NCBI RefSeq assembly: GCF_038024035.1
Contig: NZ_CP150664.1
Location: 1,302,001-1,366,000 of the forward strand
From: Polaribacter pacificus
GTDB lineage: Bacteria > Bacteroidota > Bacteroidia > Flavobacteriales > Flavobacteriaceae
Reading direction: 5' to 3'
Length of the DNA: 64,000 nucleotides
In this document: one piece after another, positions 18,351 to 27,667 of the stretch
Layout of the letters: each line of letters starts with the position of its first letter
How positions within the stretch are numbered: the first letter of the stretch is position 1
Program-made: the position numbers and the translations under genes
The notes under the pieces: generated by a model
The model's database searches: none
The model's input: only the letters and a program-made list of their open reading frames with translations
What the model was told of the DNA's origin: nothing

Positions 18351-18354
18351 GCTC

Positions 18355-19707
18355 TTAATTTTTTATATAATCTCTTACAGTTCTAAACCCAATATAACTT
18401 CTAGGAGTGTCTTTGTTTTCAAAATCTCTAGAACCAATTTCTAAAAAGTAATCGACGTCTTTCCAAGATCCTCCTTTGGTAATTTTAGAAGAAGTTGATT
18501 TGTCATTCTTAAATGGGTTTACTGAAGACACATTAACGTCTTTTACCAAATTGTAAGAGCTACTAGTCCATTCTGCCACGTTTCCAGACATATTGTAAAG
18601 CCCGTAATCATTTGGAGCATAGTGTTTTGCTAGTACGGTATACAAGCCTCTATCTTCTGTATAGTTTCCTTCCTTTGGTTTAAAATTAGCTAAAAAACAA
18701 CCTTTATCTGTTACAAGAGAATTGGTTCCCCAAGAATATTTAACAGTAACATCCTTACCTCCTTTTGCGGCTAACTCCCATTCTGCTTCTGTAGGCAATC
18801 TAAAAGGTGCAATATTAAAACGCTTGCTTTTGGTTGATTCTTCTAAAAATTGATTTTTATAACGGGTTCTCCAATTACAAAATGCAATTGCTTGCTCCCA
18901 AGTAACACCAACAACTGGATAATCTAAAAATGCTGGATGAGAAAAATAATTTTTACGCATTGGCTCGTTGCGTGAATCTGTAAAATCCTTTACCCACACT
19001 GCTGTATCAGGATAAATGTTTAAGACTTTTTCAATGGTCTTTTTTTGATCATCTCGCGTCTTATATCGGTAGTTTAATTTTGATGGATCAAACCTTCTAA
19101 TTCCTTTTTCAGTTTGCTCTTTTCTTAGATACAAAGAATCCATAACCTCAACATAATCAACATCTGGAAAACTTTGAGGATTCCAAATAATTGGCACATT
19201 CCAATTAAGTTCTTTTGCTTCTTCTAAATCGTCTAAAAAGTAGTAGTTTTCATACATGTATTGATCATATACCGATAACTTTCTTTTTTTAGATTCTTTC
19301 TTTTTTAAATACGCATATCTGTAAATACCTCTTCGGTTTTTACTTGGATTTGGATTGTCAGAAAGTAATTCTGCAATTTCCGCTTGTTCAGCCAATTTAG
19401 ATCGTACTACTGAATCTTTAACCCACTCGATAAACTGTTTGTATTGTCTATTGGTAATCTCAGTTTCGTCCATATAAAATGCACTAACAGACTTGGTTTG
19501 TACTTTAACAGAATTATCTATCGGATCTTTTACTTCTACACTCACTGCCCCTTCTGGAATTAAAACCATTCCTAAAGGTTTTTCTGCATACCATTTTGCC
19601 TTGGTACTTACACCTGTCAACTCACCGCGATCATTAGAACCACAGCTATACAATATGGTGCTCATTAATGCAACTAGCACAAGGTTCTTCATTGTTAATT
19701 TCTTCAT
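18355..19707 (-). CDS. gldK: Gliding motility lipoprotein GldK (FGE-sulfatase fold)
   Basis: 450 residues. Lipoprotein signal with lipobox YSC at Cys22. The body is a formylglycine-generating-enzyme-like fold: FYMDETEITNRQYKQFIEW near the N-terminus and RLPTEAEWELAAKGG, NMSGNVAEWTSSSYN and GGSWKDV near the C-terminus. GldK (PorK) forms, with GldN, the periplasmic ring attached to the outer membrane. The start could also be residue 6 (MKNLVLV). It begins 31 bp after the arginase-fold gene and opens gldKLMN. Confidence 0.95.
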   Translation of the reverse strand: MKKLTMKNLVLVALMSTILYSCGSNDRGELTGVSTKAKWYAEKPLGMVLIPEGAVSVEVKDPIDNSVKVQTKSVSAFYMDETEITNRQYKQFIEWVKDSVVRSKLAEQAEIAELLSDNPNPSKNRRGIYRYAYLKKKESKKRKLSVYDQYMYENYYFLDDLEEAKELNWNVPIIWNPQSFPDVDYVEVMDSLYLRKEQTEKGIRRFDPSKLNYRYKTRDDQKKTIEKVLNIYPDTAVWVKDFTDSRNEPMRKNYFSHPAFLDYPVVGVTWEQAIAFCNWRTRYKNQFLEESTKSKRFNIAPFRLPTEAEWELAAKGGKDVTVKYSWGTNSLVTDKGCFLANFKPKEGNYTEDRGLYTVLAKHYAPNDYGLYNMSGNVAEWTSSSYNLVKDVNVSSVNPFKNDKSTSSKITKGGSWKDVDYFLEIGSRDFENKDTPRSYIGFRTVRDYIKN

Positions 19708-19738
19708 CTAATTATTTGATTCAAAATCGTTTCGATTG

Positions 19739-20899
19739 TTATATTAATTTTCTTAGCGCTTTATACCACCTCTCTGGAATATTTTGATCAGTTGCCTGAA
19801 CATAATCCTCGTAGGTACATGGTATTAACGCATGTCTTTTGTATTTATTATTTGTAAGAATATTTATCTCCATCCACCATCGTCCACTCTTATCACTTTT
19901 GTAAAAATTGATGGGATCATCATTCTCTACCAATACTATAAATTTTTGGTAGTTTTCTACAGTGCAAAATGGATAATCCTTTGCTCTAAAGTTAACGCCT
20001 TCTATAAAATACCAGATCATTTGAGCTATCAAATGCGCTGTTTGTCCTGCTTGATCATACTTTGGATTGTATTCATAAATCCCAAAAGAACTCACTTTAT
20101 CACTGATACCTGCATACCTAGCTATGGCGCAAATTTCTTCTCCGTAAAAACCATTTGGAGATCCGTTATTATTTGCAGGTGCATCGCTTTGGCGCACAGC
20201 TCCTATATCTACACTAACAATATCTGCATCTCTCATAATTGGCTCAACTAAGGTTAAATCTTTAACCTGACCAAGTCGATAGGCATCAAAAAACAAGCTG
20301 TTTAGAAGATCTAATTCTTCTTGAGAATTGTAATAGGTTTGATATCCTATATTGCTAAAATTAAATAGATTGTTTGGGCTGTCCATCACAATCTTACTCA
20401 AATAAGATCTAGAGTTTAAAGCATCTTCTGCTCCTCCAATATCAAACTTAGCGTCTACAGCAACCAAATTTACGGTCTGCTCAAGAGCATCATAAGCTCT
20501 ATAATTTGCATACGTAATGTCCTGACCGCCACCAATTAATACTGGAATAATATTGTTTTTAATTAGGTAAGCACAGAGCGTCTTAACAGCAAAATAAGTA
20601 TCTTCTGTAGTCGCTCCTTTTTGAATGGTTCCTAGATCTGCAATCTTGGTGTGCCAATTTCCTGGATACAATTGGTATAGGTGTTTTCGAATTTCAAAAA
20701 ATTGCTCACCAGTATGAAGATTGTCTACAGAGTTTCTATCCTCCTCAATACCAAAAATAGCCACCTCTACAGTTTCTAAATCAGGAAAACCCTGTTGCTC
20801 TGAATAGATCTGAATAGTTCTACCAAAACTCTGAGCAGATTGCAATACAAGATGCGCTATAAGAGAATCTTTTACTGGTTTTAAAAAATCGAATATCAT
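19739..20899 (-). CDS. Arginase/formimidoylglutamase-fold protein with altered metal site
   Basis: 386 residues, usually annotated as formimidoylglutamase. The ureohydrolase fold is visible: PVLIGGGQDITYANY (about 119-133), LVAVDAKFDIGG (145-156) and DADIVSVDIGAV (224-235). However, three of the six residues that bind the two manganese ions are changed: the His of GGGH is Gln126, the His of DAHxD is Lys151, and the second Asp of SxDxD is Gly233. Asp149, Asp153 and Asp231 remain. It may therefore lack hydrolase activity. It lies 43 bp after topA and 31 bp before gldK on the same strand, suggesting a shared transcript. Confidence 0.8.
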   Translation of the reverse strand: MIFDFLKPVKDSLIAHLVLQSAQSFGRTIQIYSEQQGFPDLETVEVAIFGIEEDRNSVDNLHTGEQFFEIRKHLYQLYPGNWHTKIADLGTIQKGATTEDTYFAVKTLCAYLIKNNIIPVLIGGGQDITYANYRAYDALEQTVNLVAVDAKFDIGGAEDALNSRSYLSKIVMDSPNNLFNFSNIGYQTYYNSQEELDLLNSLFFDAYRLGQVKDLTLVEPIMRDADIVSVDIGAVRQSDAPANNNGSPNGFYGEEICAIARYAGISDKVSSFGIYEYNPKYDQAGQTAHLIAQMIWYFIEGVNFRAKDYPFCTVENYQKFIVLVENDDPINFYKSDKSGRWWMEINILTNNKYKRHALIPCTYEDYVQATDQNIPERWYKALRKLI

Positions 20900-20942
20900 T
20901 CGTTTAGGATCGCTTATAAATAGGGTACAATATAACTAATTG

Positions 20943-23444
20943 TTACTTCTTTTTTGTAGTTTTTTTCTTAGCTACTTTCTTTTTAGCTGCTTTCTTCTTT
21001 GGGGCTTTGGCAGCAATCATTTCTTCTACTTGCTCTAAGGTCAATTCTTCTGCCTTGGTAGTTTTAGGAAGCTCTATTTTTATTTTTCCTTTTAAAATAT
21101 TAAATCGACCCCAACGTGCCTTTTCTACACGAATTCCTGCATCTTGCCAATCGTGAATCAATTTATCCTTTTCTTTTTGTTTTTTATCTTCGATTAGATT
21201 TTCTAAATCAGCTTGAGATAAATTGTCGAAATCATATTTCTTATTGACATTGATAAACATAGAGTTCCATTTGATAAAAGGACCAAAACGACCAACACCT
21301 TTTTGAATTGGTAAATCTTCATAGGTACCAATAGGCGCATCTGCTTTTTGCTTAGCTCTAATTAGCTCTTCTGCTCTTTCCAAATCTACAGACATTGGGT
21401 TTTCACCTTTGTCTAGAGACACATACATACTACCAAACTTAATATAAGGTCCAAAGCGACCATTTGATACTAAAACCTCTTCATCTTGAAAAGTTCCAAG
21501 AACTTTTGGAAGCTTAAACAAATCCATTGCCTGCTCATAGGTAATAGAAGTTAAGGTTTGATCTCCTTGTAAACTTGCAAACTTCGGTTTTTCTTCATCC
21601 GTTGCTTCTCCGATTTGAACCATGGCACCAAAACGTCCTAAACGAGCGTAAACATTTTTTCCACTTTCAGGGTCAATTCCTAACAAACGCTCTCCCTTAG
21701 CTCTTTCTGCATTTTCTGCAACATCTTCTACCGTAGGGTGAAAAGTATTGTAAAAATCTTTAATCATCGCAATCCAATCTTCGTTTCCTTCTGCGATTTC
21801 ATCAAAATCTGATTCTACTTTTGCTGTAAAACCAAAATCTAAAATATTAGAAAAATTCTCAACCAAAAAGTCATTCACTACGTTTCCAATATCTGTAGGC
21901 ACTAACTTTCCTTTGTCTGAACCTACTTTTTCTGTCAAAGTTTTTGTTGAAATTTCTTCATTTTTCAAACTCATTTGCTCGTAGTTTCTCTCTACGCCTT
22001 CTATGACTCCTTTCTGAACATAATCTCTACGTTGTATGGTTGAAATGGTTGGTGCATAGGTTGACGGTCGTCCAATACCTAACTCTTCCATTCTTTTTAC
22101 CAAAGCAGCCTCTGAATAACGATAAGGCGCTTTTGTATATCTTTCTGTTGCAGTGATTAGCTGATTGTTTAACTGCTCTTCTACTTGCATCATTGGCAGC
22201 ATACCATCTTGCTCATCATCTTCATTGTCCGTACCTTCTAAGTATACTTTTAAAAACCCTTCAAAAGTAATTACCTCTCCACTAGCTGTAAACACTTTAG
22301 CGTTTTTGGTGTTTTTAATTTTTACGGCTGTTCTTTCTAAAATAGCATCACTCATTTGCGAAGCTAGAGTTCGTTTCCAGATTAAACTATACAAACGATC
22401 TTGATCATAATCAACAGAAACTTCACTTCTACTCATTTCTGTGGGTCTAATAGCCTCGTGAGCCTCTTGAGCTCCCTTTGATTTGGTTGCAAAACTTCTA
22501 GGCTTGCTAAAAGCTGCTCCATATGATTTTGTAATTTCTTCTTGAGCAGCTGCTTTTGCATCTTCAGATAAGTTTACACTATCTGTTCTCATATAAGTTA
22601 TCAAACCTGCTTCGTATAAACGCTGTGCCATCATCATCGTTTTTGCAACAGGAAACCCTAATTTTCTAGAAGCTTCTTGTTGTAGGGTTGATGTTGTAAA
22701 TGGTGCTGCTGGGCTCTTTTTGGCAGGCTTTTTCTGTAGATCATCTACATAAAAATCAGCCCCTAAACAGGATGCTAAAAAAGTTTCTGCGTCTTTTTTC
22801 TTTGTAAAATTTTTTGGTAGTTTGGCTTTAAATGATTTCCCTTCTGAATTTACAAACTCTGCATCAACTCTATAAGATGCCTCAGGGACAAAACTTTCAA
22901 TTTCACGCTCGCGTTCTACAATTAAACGGACTGCAACAGATTGGACTCTACCAGCAGACAAACCTCCTTTAACCTTTCTCCACAAAACTGGAGACAATTC
23001 ATAACCAACCAAACGGTCTAAAACTCTACGAGCTTGCTGAGCGTTCACTAAATTGTAATTAATTTCTCTTGGATTCTCTACAGCATTTAAAATTGCTTTC
23101 TTAGTAATTTCATGAAAAACAATTCTTTTAGTTTGATCACTTTTTAAATTCAACTGCTCAGTTAAATGCCACGCAATAGCCTCTCCTTCTCTATCCTCAT
23201 CACTTGCCAACCAAACCATGTCTGATTTCTTAGCCAAGTCCTTTAGCTTTTTTACCAAAGCTTTTTTGTCTGAAGAAACTATATAGTTTGGCAAAAAATC
23301 TCCATCTACATTTATCCCAAGCTCTTTGGAAGGCAGATCTGCAATATGCCCAAAACTTGATTCTACTTGAAAATCTTTACCTAAAAATTTTTCGATTGTT
23401 TTTGCTTTAGCCGGTGACTCTACGATTACTAAATTCTTTGCCAT
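20943..23444 (-). CDS. topA: DNA topoisomerase I (type IA)
   Basis: 833 residues. N-terminal Toprim domain (NLVIVESPAKAKTIEKFLG; SDEDREGEAIAWHL), then the type IA core with active-site Tyr in GLITYMRTDSVNLS (around residue 285). It relaxes negative supercoils by cutting one strand. The C-terminus has repeated GRFGxxxxxG units (RLGRFGAMVQIG, GRFGPYIKFG, GRFGPFIKW) instead of the Cys4 zinc fingers of the E. coli enzyme, and ends in an Ala/Lys-rich tail (KKKAAKKKVAKKKTTKKK), typical of DNA-binding tails in Bacteroidetes. Likely first gene of the topA-gld run. Confidence 0.98.
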   Translation of the reverse strand: MAKNLVIVESPAKAKTIEKFLGKDFQVESSFGHIADLPSKELGINVDGDFLPNYIVSSDKKALVKKLKDLAKKSDMVWLASDEDREGEAIAWHLTEQLNLKSDQTKRIVFHEITKKAILNAVENPREINYNLVNAQQARRVLDRLVGYELSPVLWRKVKGGLSAGRVQSVAVRLIVEREREIESFVPEASYRVDAEFVNSEGKSFKAKLPKNFTKKKDAETFLASCLGADFYVDDLQKKPAKKSPAAPFTTSTLQQEASRKLGFPVAKTMMMAQRLYEAGLITYMRTDSVNLSEDAKAAAQEEITKSYGAAFSKPRSFATKSKGAQEAHEAIRPTEMSRSEVSVDYDQDRLYSLIWKRTLASQMSDAILERTAVKIKNTKNAKVFTASGEVITFEGFLKVYLEGTDNEDDEQDGMLPMMQVEEQLNNQLITATERYTKAPYRYSEAALVKRMEELGIGRPSTYAPTISTIQRRDYVQKGVIEGVERNYEQMSLKNEEISTKTLTEKVGSDKGKLVPTDIGNVVNDFLVENFSNILDFGFTAKVESDFDEIAEGNEDWIAMIKDFYNTFHPTVEDVAENAERAKGERLLGIDPESGKNVYARLGRFGAMVQIGEATDEEKPKFASLQGDQTLTSITYEQAMDLFKLPKVLGTFQDEEVLVSNGRFGPYIKFGSMYVSLDKGENPMSVDLERAEELIRAKQKADAPIGTYEDLPIQKGVGRFGPFIKWNSMFINVNKKYDFDNLSQADLENLIEDKKQKEKDKLIHDWQDAGIRVEKARWGRFNILKGKIKIELPKTTKAEELTLEQVEEMIAAKAPKKKAAKKKVAKKKTTKKK

Positions 23445-23495
23445 ACATCTTAAAATTGAACAATTCTACTCAACTGAACTTGTAAAATTGGACTG

Positions 23496-23503
23496 CAAAA
23501 GTA
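23496..23503 (-). promoter_or_regulatory. topA promoter -7 box
   Basis: Minus-strand TACTTTTG fits TAnnTTTG, 51 bp upstream of the topA start. No clear -33 TTG. Confidence 0.5.
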
Positions 23504-23609
23504 GTTAGTTTTTTTTAATTTTAATTTTTTTAGGCATTTTCCCTTATAAAAAGCAAGAAATACCACGTTAAATTTCTGCCAATTTGTCACGAATTTTAGT
23601 TTTTGGTCG

Positions 23610-23617
23610 TATATTTG
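23610..23617 (+). promoter_or_regulatory. miaB promoter -7 box
   Basis: TATATTTG, with TTG elements upstream, lies 14 bp before the ATG at 23632. Because the longer frame would start at 23584, upstream of this box, the later ATG is preferred. Confidence 0.65.
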
Positions 23618-23631
23618 CCTTTCATTTTAGC

Positions 23632-25092
23632 ATGAATATGGAATCGATAGAAAAGACAATGGATGAATCAAAACAAGGTCAAGCACTTGTTTTAGAAAAT
23701 AAAATAGGCAATACCAAAAAGCTTTTTATAGAAAGTTATGGCTGTCAAATGAACATGAGTGATAGTGAAATTGTTGCGTCAATCCTTGGCGAGCAAGGTT
23801 TTAACACTACACAAAACCTAGAAGATGCTGATTTGGTTTTGGTAAACACTTGTTCTATTAGAGAAAAAGCTGAGCAGACTGTTAGAAAGCGCCTTGAAAA
23901 ATACAATGCTGTAAAAAAGATAAACCCAAAGATGAAAGTTGGGGTTTTAGGATGTATGGCAGAAAGGCTTAAAGAAAAGTTTTTAGAAGAAGAAAAAATA
24001 GTTGATCTAGTCGTTGGTCCTGATGCCTATAGAGATTTACCTAACCTTTTAGAAGAAATTGATGCTGGTAGAGATGCTGTAAATGTTATCTTATCTAAAG
24101 ATGAAACCTACGGAGACGTTTCACCAGTTCGTTTAAACACCAACGGAGTTTCTGCTTTTGTTTCTATTACAAGAGGCTGTGACAATATGTGTACCTTTTG
24201 TGTGGTTCCCTTTACTAGAGGGCGCGAAAGAAGTAGAGACCCAAGAAGCATCCTTGAAGAAATTCAAAAATTATCAGACGACAATTATAAAGAGATTACA
24301 CTGTTAGGTCAGAATGTAGATAGCTACCTATGGTATGGTGGTGGCTTAAAGAAGGATTTTAAAAAGGCAACAGAAATGGAGCAAGCTACCGCAGTAGATT
24401 TTGCTCAATTATTAGACCAGTGCGCTACTCGATTTCCAAAAATGAGATTGCGCTTTTCTACATCAAATCCACAAGATATGAGCCTGGATGTTATCCATGT
24501 AATGGCCAAACACAAGAACATCTGCAAATACTTACACTTACCTGTTCAAAGTGGTAGCAATACCATGCTAAAGGCCATGAACAGACAGCATACTAGAGAA
24601 GAGTACATGCAATTAATAGACAATATCTTAAAAATAGTCCCAGAGATGTCTTTTTCTCAGGATATGATTATAGGCTTCTGTGGAGAGACTGAAGAAGACC
24701 ACCAAGACACTTTGAGTTTGATGGAGCATGTAAAATACGATTTTGGTTTTATGTTTGCCTATTCTGAAAGACCTGGTACATTGGCAGCAAAAAAATTGCC
24801 AGATGATGTGCCTTTTGCAGTTAAAAAGCGTCGGTTACAAGAAGTAATTAATCTGCAATTAAAACACAGTTTATACAGAACTCAACAACATGTTGGCAAA
24901 ATTGAAGAGTTTTTGATTGAAGGTTCTTCAAAAAAATCAGACTTACATTGGAAGGCAAGAAATACGCAAAACACCGTTGTTGTTTTTCCAAAAGAAAATT
25001 ACAAAGTTGGTGATTTTGTCAATGTAAAAGTAGAAGATTGTACCTCAGCAACTCTTATTGGAACTGCAGTGGGCTACTCTGAGAACAATTAA
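23632..25092 (+). CDS. miaB: tRNA-2-methylthio-N6-dimethylallyladenosine synthase
   Basis: 486 residues from the ATG at 23632 (a second ATG follows at 23638). MiaB adds the methylthio group to i6A37 of tRNAs. Three N-terminal cysteines (SYGCQMN, NTCSIRE, GCMAER) hold the auxiliary 4Fe-4S cluster, the radical-SAM cluster motif is RGCDNMCTFCVVPFTRGRE, and a TRAM domain closes the protein (VGKIEEFLIEG to the end). Length and all motifs are normal. Starts a run that continues to secG on the plus strand. Confidence 0.97.
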   Translation: MNMESIEKTMDESKQGQALVLENKIGNTKKLFIESYGCQMNMSDSEIVASILGEQGFNTTQNLEDADLVLVNTCSIREKAEQTVRKRLEKYNAVKKINPKMKVGVLGCMAERLKEKFLEEEKIVDLVVGPDAYRDLPNLLEEIDAGRDAVNVILSKDETYGDVSPVRLNTNGVSAFVSITRGCDNMCTFCVVPFTRGRERSRDPRSILEEIQKLSDDNYKEITLLGQNVDSYLWYGGGLKKDFKKATEMEQATAVDFAQLLDQCATRFPKMRLRFSTSNPQDMSLDVIHVMAKHKNICKYLHLPVQSGSNTMLKAMNRQHTREEYMQLIDNILKIVPEMSFSQDMIIGFCGETEEDHQDTLSLMEHVKYDFGFMFAYSERPGTLAAKKLPDDVPFAVKKRRLQEVINLQLKHSLYRTQQHVGKIEEFLIEGSSKKSDLHWKARNTQNTVVVFPKENYKVGDFVNVKVEDCTSATLIGTAVGYSENN

Positions 25093-25117
25093 GTTAAACA
25101 ATACAGCTACAAAGCCA

Positions 25118-25140
25118 CAAAGTTACCCACATTAACTTTG
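25118..25140 (+). promoter_or_regulatory. Inverted repeat containing a -7-like box before the sigma-54 activator gene
   Basis: CAAAGTTA (25118-25125) and TAACTTTG (25133-25140) form a perfect 8-bp inverted repeat with 7 bp between. The right arm is a TAnnTTTG box 29 bp before the start at 25170, and the left arm is the same box facing the other way. May be promoter plus operator; no -33 TTG is seen. Confidence 0.35.
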
Positions 25141-25169
25141 ATCTTTAGGAAGGCTGAAACTATACAAAA

Positions 25170-26411
25170 ATGGAAAACTTACAAATCATTAAACAACGTT
25201 TCGGTATTATTGGTAATGATGCGATGCTTAATAGAGCATTAGAAAAAGCGGTTAGAGTTGCTCCTACTGACATTTCTGTTTTGGTTACTGGAGAAAGCGG
25301 TGTTGGAAAAGAAAACATCCCTAAGATTATCCATCAACTATCACATAGAAAGCACGCAAAATACATTGCAGTTAACTGTGGGGCGATTCCAGAAGGAACA
25401 ATTGACAGCGAGTTATTTGGACATGAAAAAGGTGCTTTTACAGGAGCTTCTGCAAGTAGAAAAGGTTATTTTGAAGTAGCTGACGGAGGAACTATCTTTT
25501 TAGATGAGGTTGGTGAGCTACCATTAACCACTCAGGTTCGCTTATTAAGAGTATTAGAAAATGGTGAGTTTATCAAAGTAGGATCTTCTCAAGTACAAAA
25601 GACCAACGTCCGAATTGTTGCAGCGACCAATTTAAAAATGGAACCTGCCATTGGTAAAGGAAAATTTAGAGAAGATCTATACTATCGTTTAAGCACAATA
25701 GAAATTGCCTTACCACCCCTTAGAGAACGAAAAGGAGACATCTCATTATTGTTTAGAAAGTTTGCTTCAGATTTTGCTCAAAAATACAGCATGCCAACAA
25801 TCAGACTGGATGAAGATGCTACAAAAATGATTGAGAACTATCGGTTCCCAGGAAACATTCGTCAACTGAGAAATATCGCTGAACAAATTTCTGTCGTAGA
25901 AGAAGTTCGAATGATTACGCCGCAAAAATTGTTACATTATTTACCAAACGGCTCTGGAAACTTGCCTGCTATCATCAATGATTCTGGACATTCAAAAAGT
26001 GATTTTTCTACAGAAAGAGATATCATGTACAAGATTCTTTTTGATATGAGGAATGACATTAATGATCTTAAAAAACTAACCTTAGATCTATTAAAGAACG
26101 GTAGTATTGAAGATCTTCAAGAAGAAAATCACAAATTGCTAGAAAAGATTTACGAAGAACAAATACACAACACCAACTCTGGAAATGTTGAAGTGGTTCA
26201 AATTCCAAAAAACAAGAGTTCTGAAACTAGTAAATCATATGATTATATAGAAACCATAGAAGAAGATGAGTCTTTATCACTTCAGGACAAAGAAATTGAG
26301 ATGATTAAAAAATCATTAGAAAAAAACAGCAACAAAAGAAAGCTCGCTGCCAAAGAATTAGGAATCTCAGAGCGAACTCTGTATCGAAAAATCAAACAAT
26401 ACGATTTATAA
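25170..26411 (+). CDS. Sigma-54-dependent transcriptional activator without receiver domain
   Basis: 413 residues. The AAA+ activator domain begins almost at the N-terminus: Walker A GESGVGKE (41-48), the sigma-54 contact loop GAFTGA (88-93), Walker B GGTIFLDEVGEL and sensor region FREDLYYRLSTIEIALPPLRERKGDI. The C-terminal Fis-type helix-turn-helix is NKRKLAAKELGISERTLYRKIKQYDL. It lacks a response-regulator or ligand-sensing N-terminal domain, so control must come from expression level or a partner. It is the first gene before lptE, a TPR-like gene and secG; this linkage is common in Flavobacteria and suggests envelope regulation, an inference. Confidence 0.93.
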   Translation: MENLQIIKQRFGIIGNDAMLNRALEKAVRVAPTDISVLVTGESGVGKENIPKIIHQLSHRKHAKYIAVNCGAIPEGTIDSELFGHEKGAFTGASASRKGYFEVADGGTIFLDEVGELPLTTQVRLLRVLENGEFIKVGSSQVQKTNVRIVAATNLKMEPAIGKGKFREDLYYRLSTIEIALPPLRERKGDISLLFRKFASDFAQKYSMPTIRLDEDATKMIENYRFPGNIRQLRNIAEQISVVEEVRMITPQKLLHYLPNGSGNLPAIINDSGHSKSDFSTERDIMYKILFDMRNDINDLKKLTLDLLKNGSIEDLQEENHKLLEKIYEEQIHNTNSGNVEVVQIPKNKSSETSKSYDYIETIEEDESLSLQDKEIEMIKKSLEKNSNKRKLAAKELGISERTLYRKIKQYDL

Positions 26412-26451
26412 CAAGGCTTTTGCCATGAAAATTGTTACTTTTAACTCAACT

Positions 26452-26958
26452 ATGAAAATTACACGAACTCTTTTTAGTTTACTTACTATATGCTTCTTAC
26501 TCTCTAGCTGCGGAATTTATAATTTTACAGGTGGAGACACTGGAAAAGCAAAAACAATTCAAGTTGATTTTTTTAGAAACGTGGCCCCTTTAATTGAGCC
26601 TTCATTAAGTCAGAAGTTTACGGTAGACTTTCAAGACCTGTTTCTTCGACAAACTAATTTAAGCTCAGTAAAATCTGATGGGGATATACATTTTGAAGGA
26701 GAAATCACAGGCTACACTATTGTTCCTATGAGTGCAACTGCTGATCAAGCTGCTGCACAAAACAGGCTAACCATTACGGTCAATGTTCGCTACACAAATC
26801 GTTTTATAGAAAAGGACAATTTTGAAAGAAGCTTTTCTTTTTATTATGATTATCCTGCAAATACACAATTAATTGGAAGTGCACTAGAGACAGCTTTTAA
26901 TGAGATTATTCCTAGAATAACTCAAGATATTTTTAATGCTTCAATTGCAAAATGGTAA
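26452..26958 (+). CDS. lptE: LptE-like LPS assembly lipoprotein
   Basis: 168 residues from the ATG at 26452 (a frame start at 26425 adds nine residues and spoils the signal). Lipobox LLSSC; the mature protein begins CGIYNFTGG, the usual start of Bacteroidetes LptE (the motif YSFTG/YNFTG), and contains alternating beta/alpha pattern with VDFFRNVAP and a C-terminal TQDIFNASIAKW. LptE plugs the LptD barrel that inserts lipopolysaccharide in the outer membrane. It follows the sigma-54 activator by 40 bp and precedes the next gene by 7 bp. Confidence 0.85.
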   Translation: MKITRTLFSLLTICFLLSSCGIYNFTGGDTGKAKTIQVDFFRNVAPLIEPSLSQKFTVDFQDLFLRQTNLSSVKSDGDIHFEGEITGYTIVPMSATADQAAAQNRLTITVNVRYTNRFIEKDNFERSFSFYYDYPANTQLIGSALETAFNEIIPRITQDIFNASIAKW

Positions 26959-26965
26959 ACGGATT

Positions 26966-27667
26966 ATGACAACAAAGGCTTTTGTACATCTCTTAGAACA
27001 CCCAAATACAATTGGCAAAGAAGAAACAAAATCTCTAAAAAAGATTGTTGACGCATACCCTTTTTTCCAAGCTGCGAGAGCGCTACACTTAAAAGGCTTA
27101 CAAAAACAGGAAAGCTTTAGGTATAATAATGAACTAAAACGCACCGCAGCATTTACAACAGATAGAAGTATTTTATTTGATTTTATCACAAATGACAATC
27201 AAACACAAAAAGAAGCGCCTGTTCAAAAAATAGCAAACACAACAGCAGTTAAAACAACAGACTCAGAAAACCTAGACCTAAGCTTAGGCAAACCAATTCC
27301 TTTTACCGCAAATGAAACACATTCATTTAATGAGTGGCTACAACTGGCATCATATAAAACAATTGATCGCAGTGTAAAACAGCCATCCAAAGCAAAAGAG
27401 AAAAGCACAATTATAGAAAATTTCATTAAACACAATCCAAAAATCATTCGGATTGACAAGCAAACCGAGACGGTTGTTAAAGTTACAGAAAACAAGGCAA
27501 GCTCTCACTTAATGACTGAAACCCTTGCAAAGGTATACCTGGAACAGAAAAAATATGAAAACGCAATAAAAGCGTATGAAATTTTAAGTTTGAAATATCC
27601 AGAAAAAAGTGGTTTCTTTGCAGACCAAATTAAAAGAATCAGAATTTTACAAAACAATAAATCATGA
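26966..27667 (+). CDS. Hypothetical protein with C-terminal TPR-like repeat
   Basis: 233 residues from the ATG at 26966. The N-terminal part (VDAYPFFQAARALHLKGL) and the C-terminal segment (ETLAKVYLEQKKYENAIKAYEILSLKYPEKSGFFADQIKRI) resemble tetratricopeptide helices; the middle is polar and probably disordered. No signal peptide, so cytoplasmic. Function not known. Between lptE (7 bp) and secG (4-bp overlap), a conserved flavobacterial neighbourhood that hints at an envelope or Sec-linked role. Confidence 0.7.
   Translation: MTTKAFVHLLEHPNTIGKEETKSLKKIVDAYPFFQAARALHLKGLQKQESFRYNNELKRTAAFTTDRSILFDFITNDNQTQKEAPVQKIANTTAVKTTDSENLDLSLGKPIPFTANETHSFNEWLQLASYKTIDRSVKQPSKAKEKSTIIENFIKHNPKIIRIDKQTETVVKVTENKASSHLMTETLAKVYLEQKKYENAIKAYEILSLKYPEKSGFFADQIKRIRILQNNKS

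Noticed and set aside
19832..20251. 139-codon plus-strand frame within the arginase-like gene
   Set aside because: No signal, domain or promoter; contained within a gene with clear family motifs.
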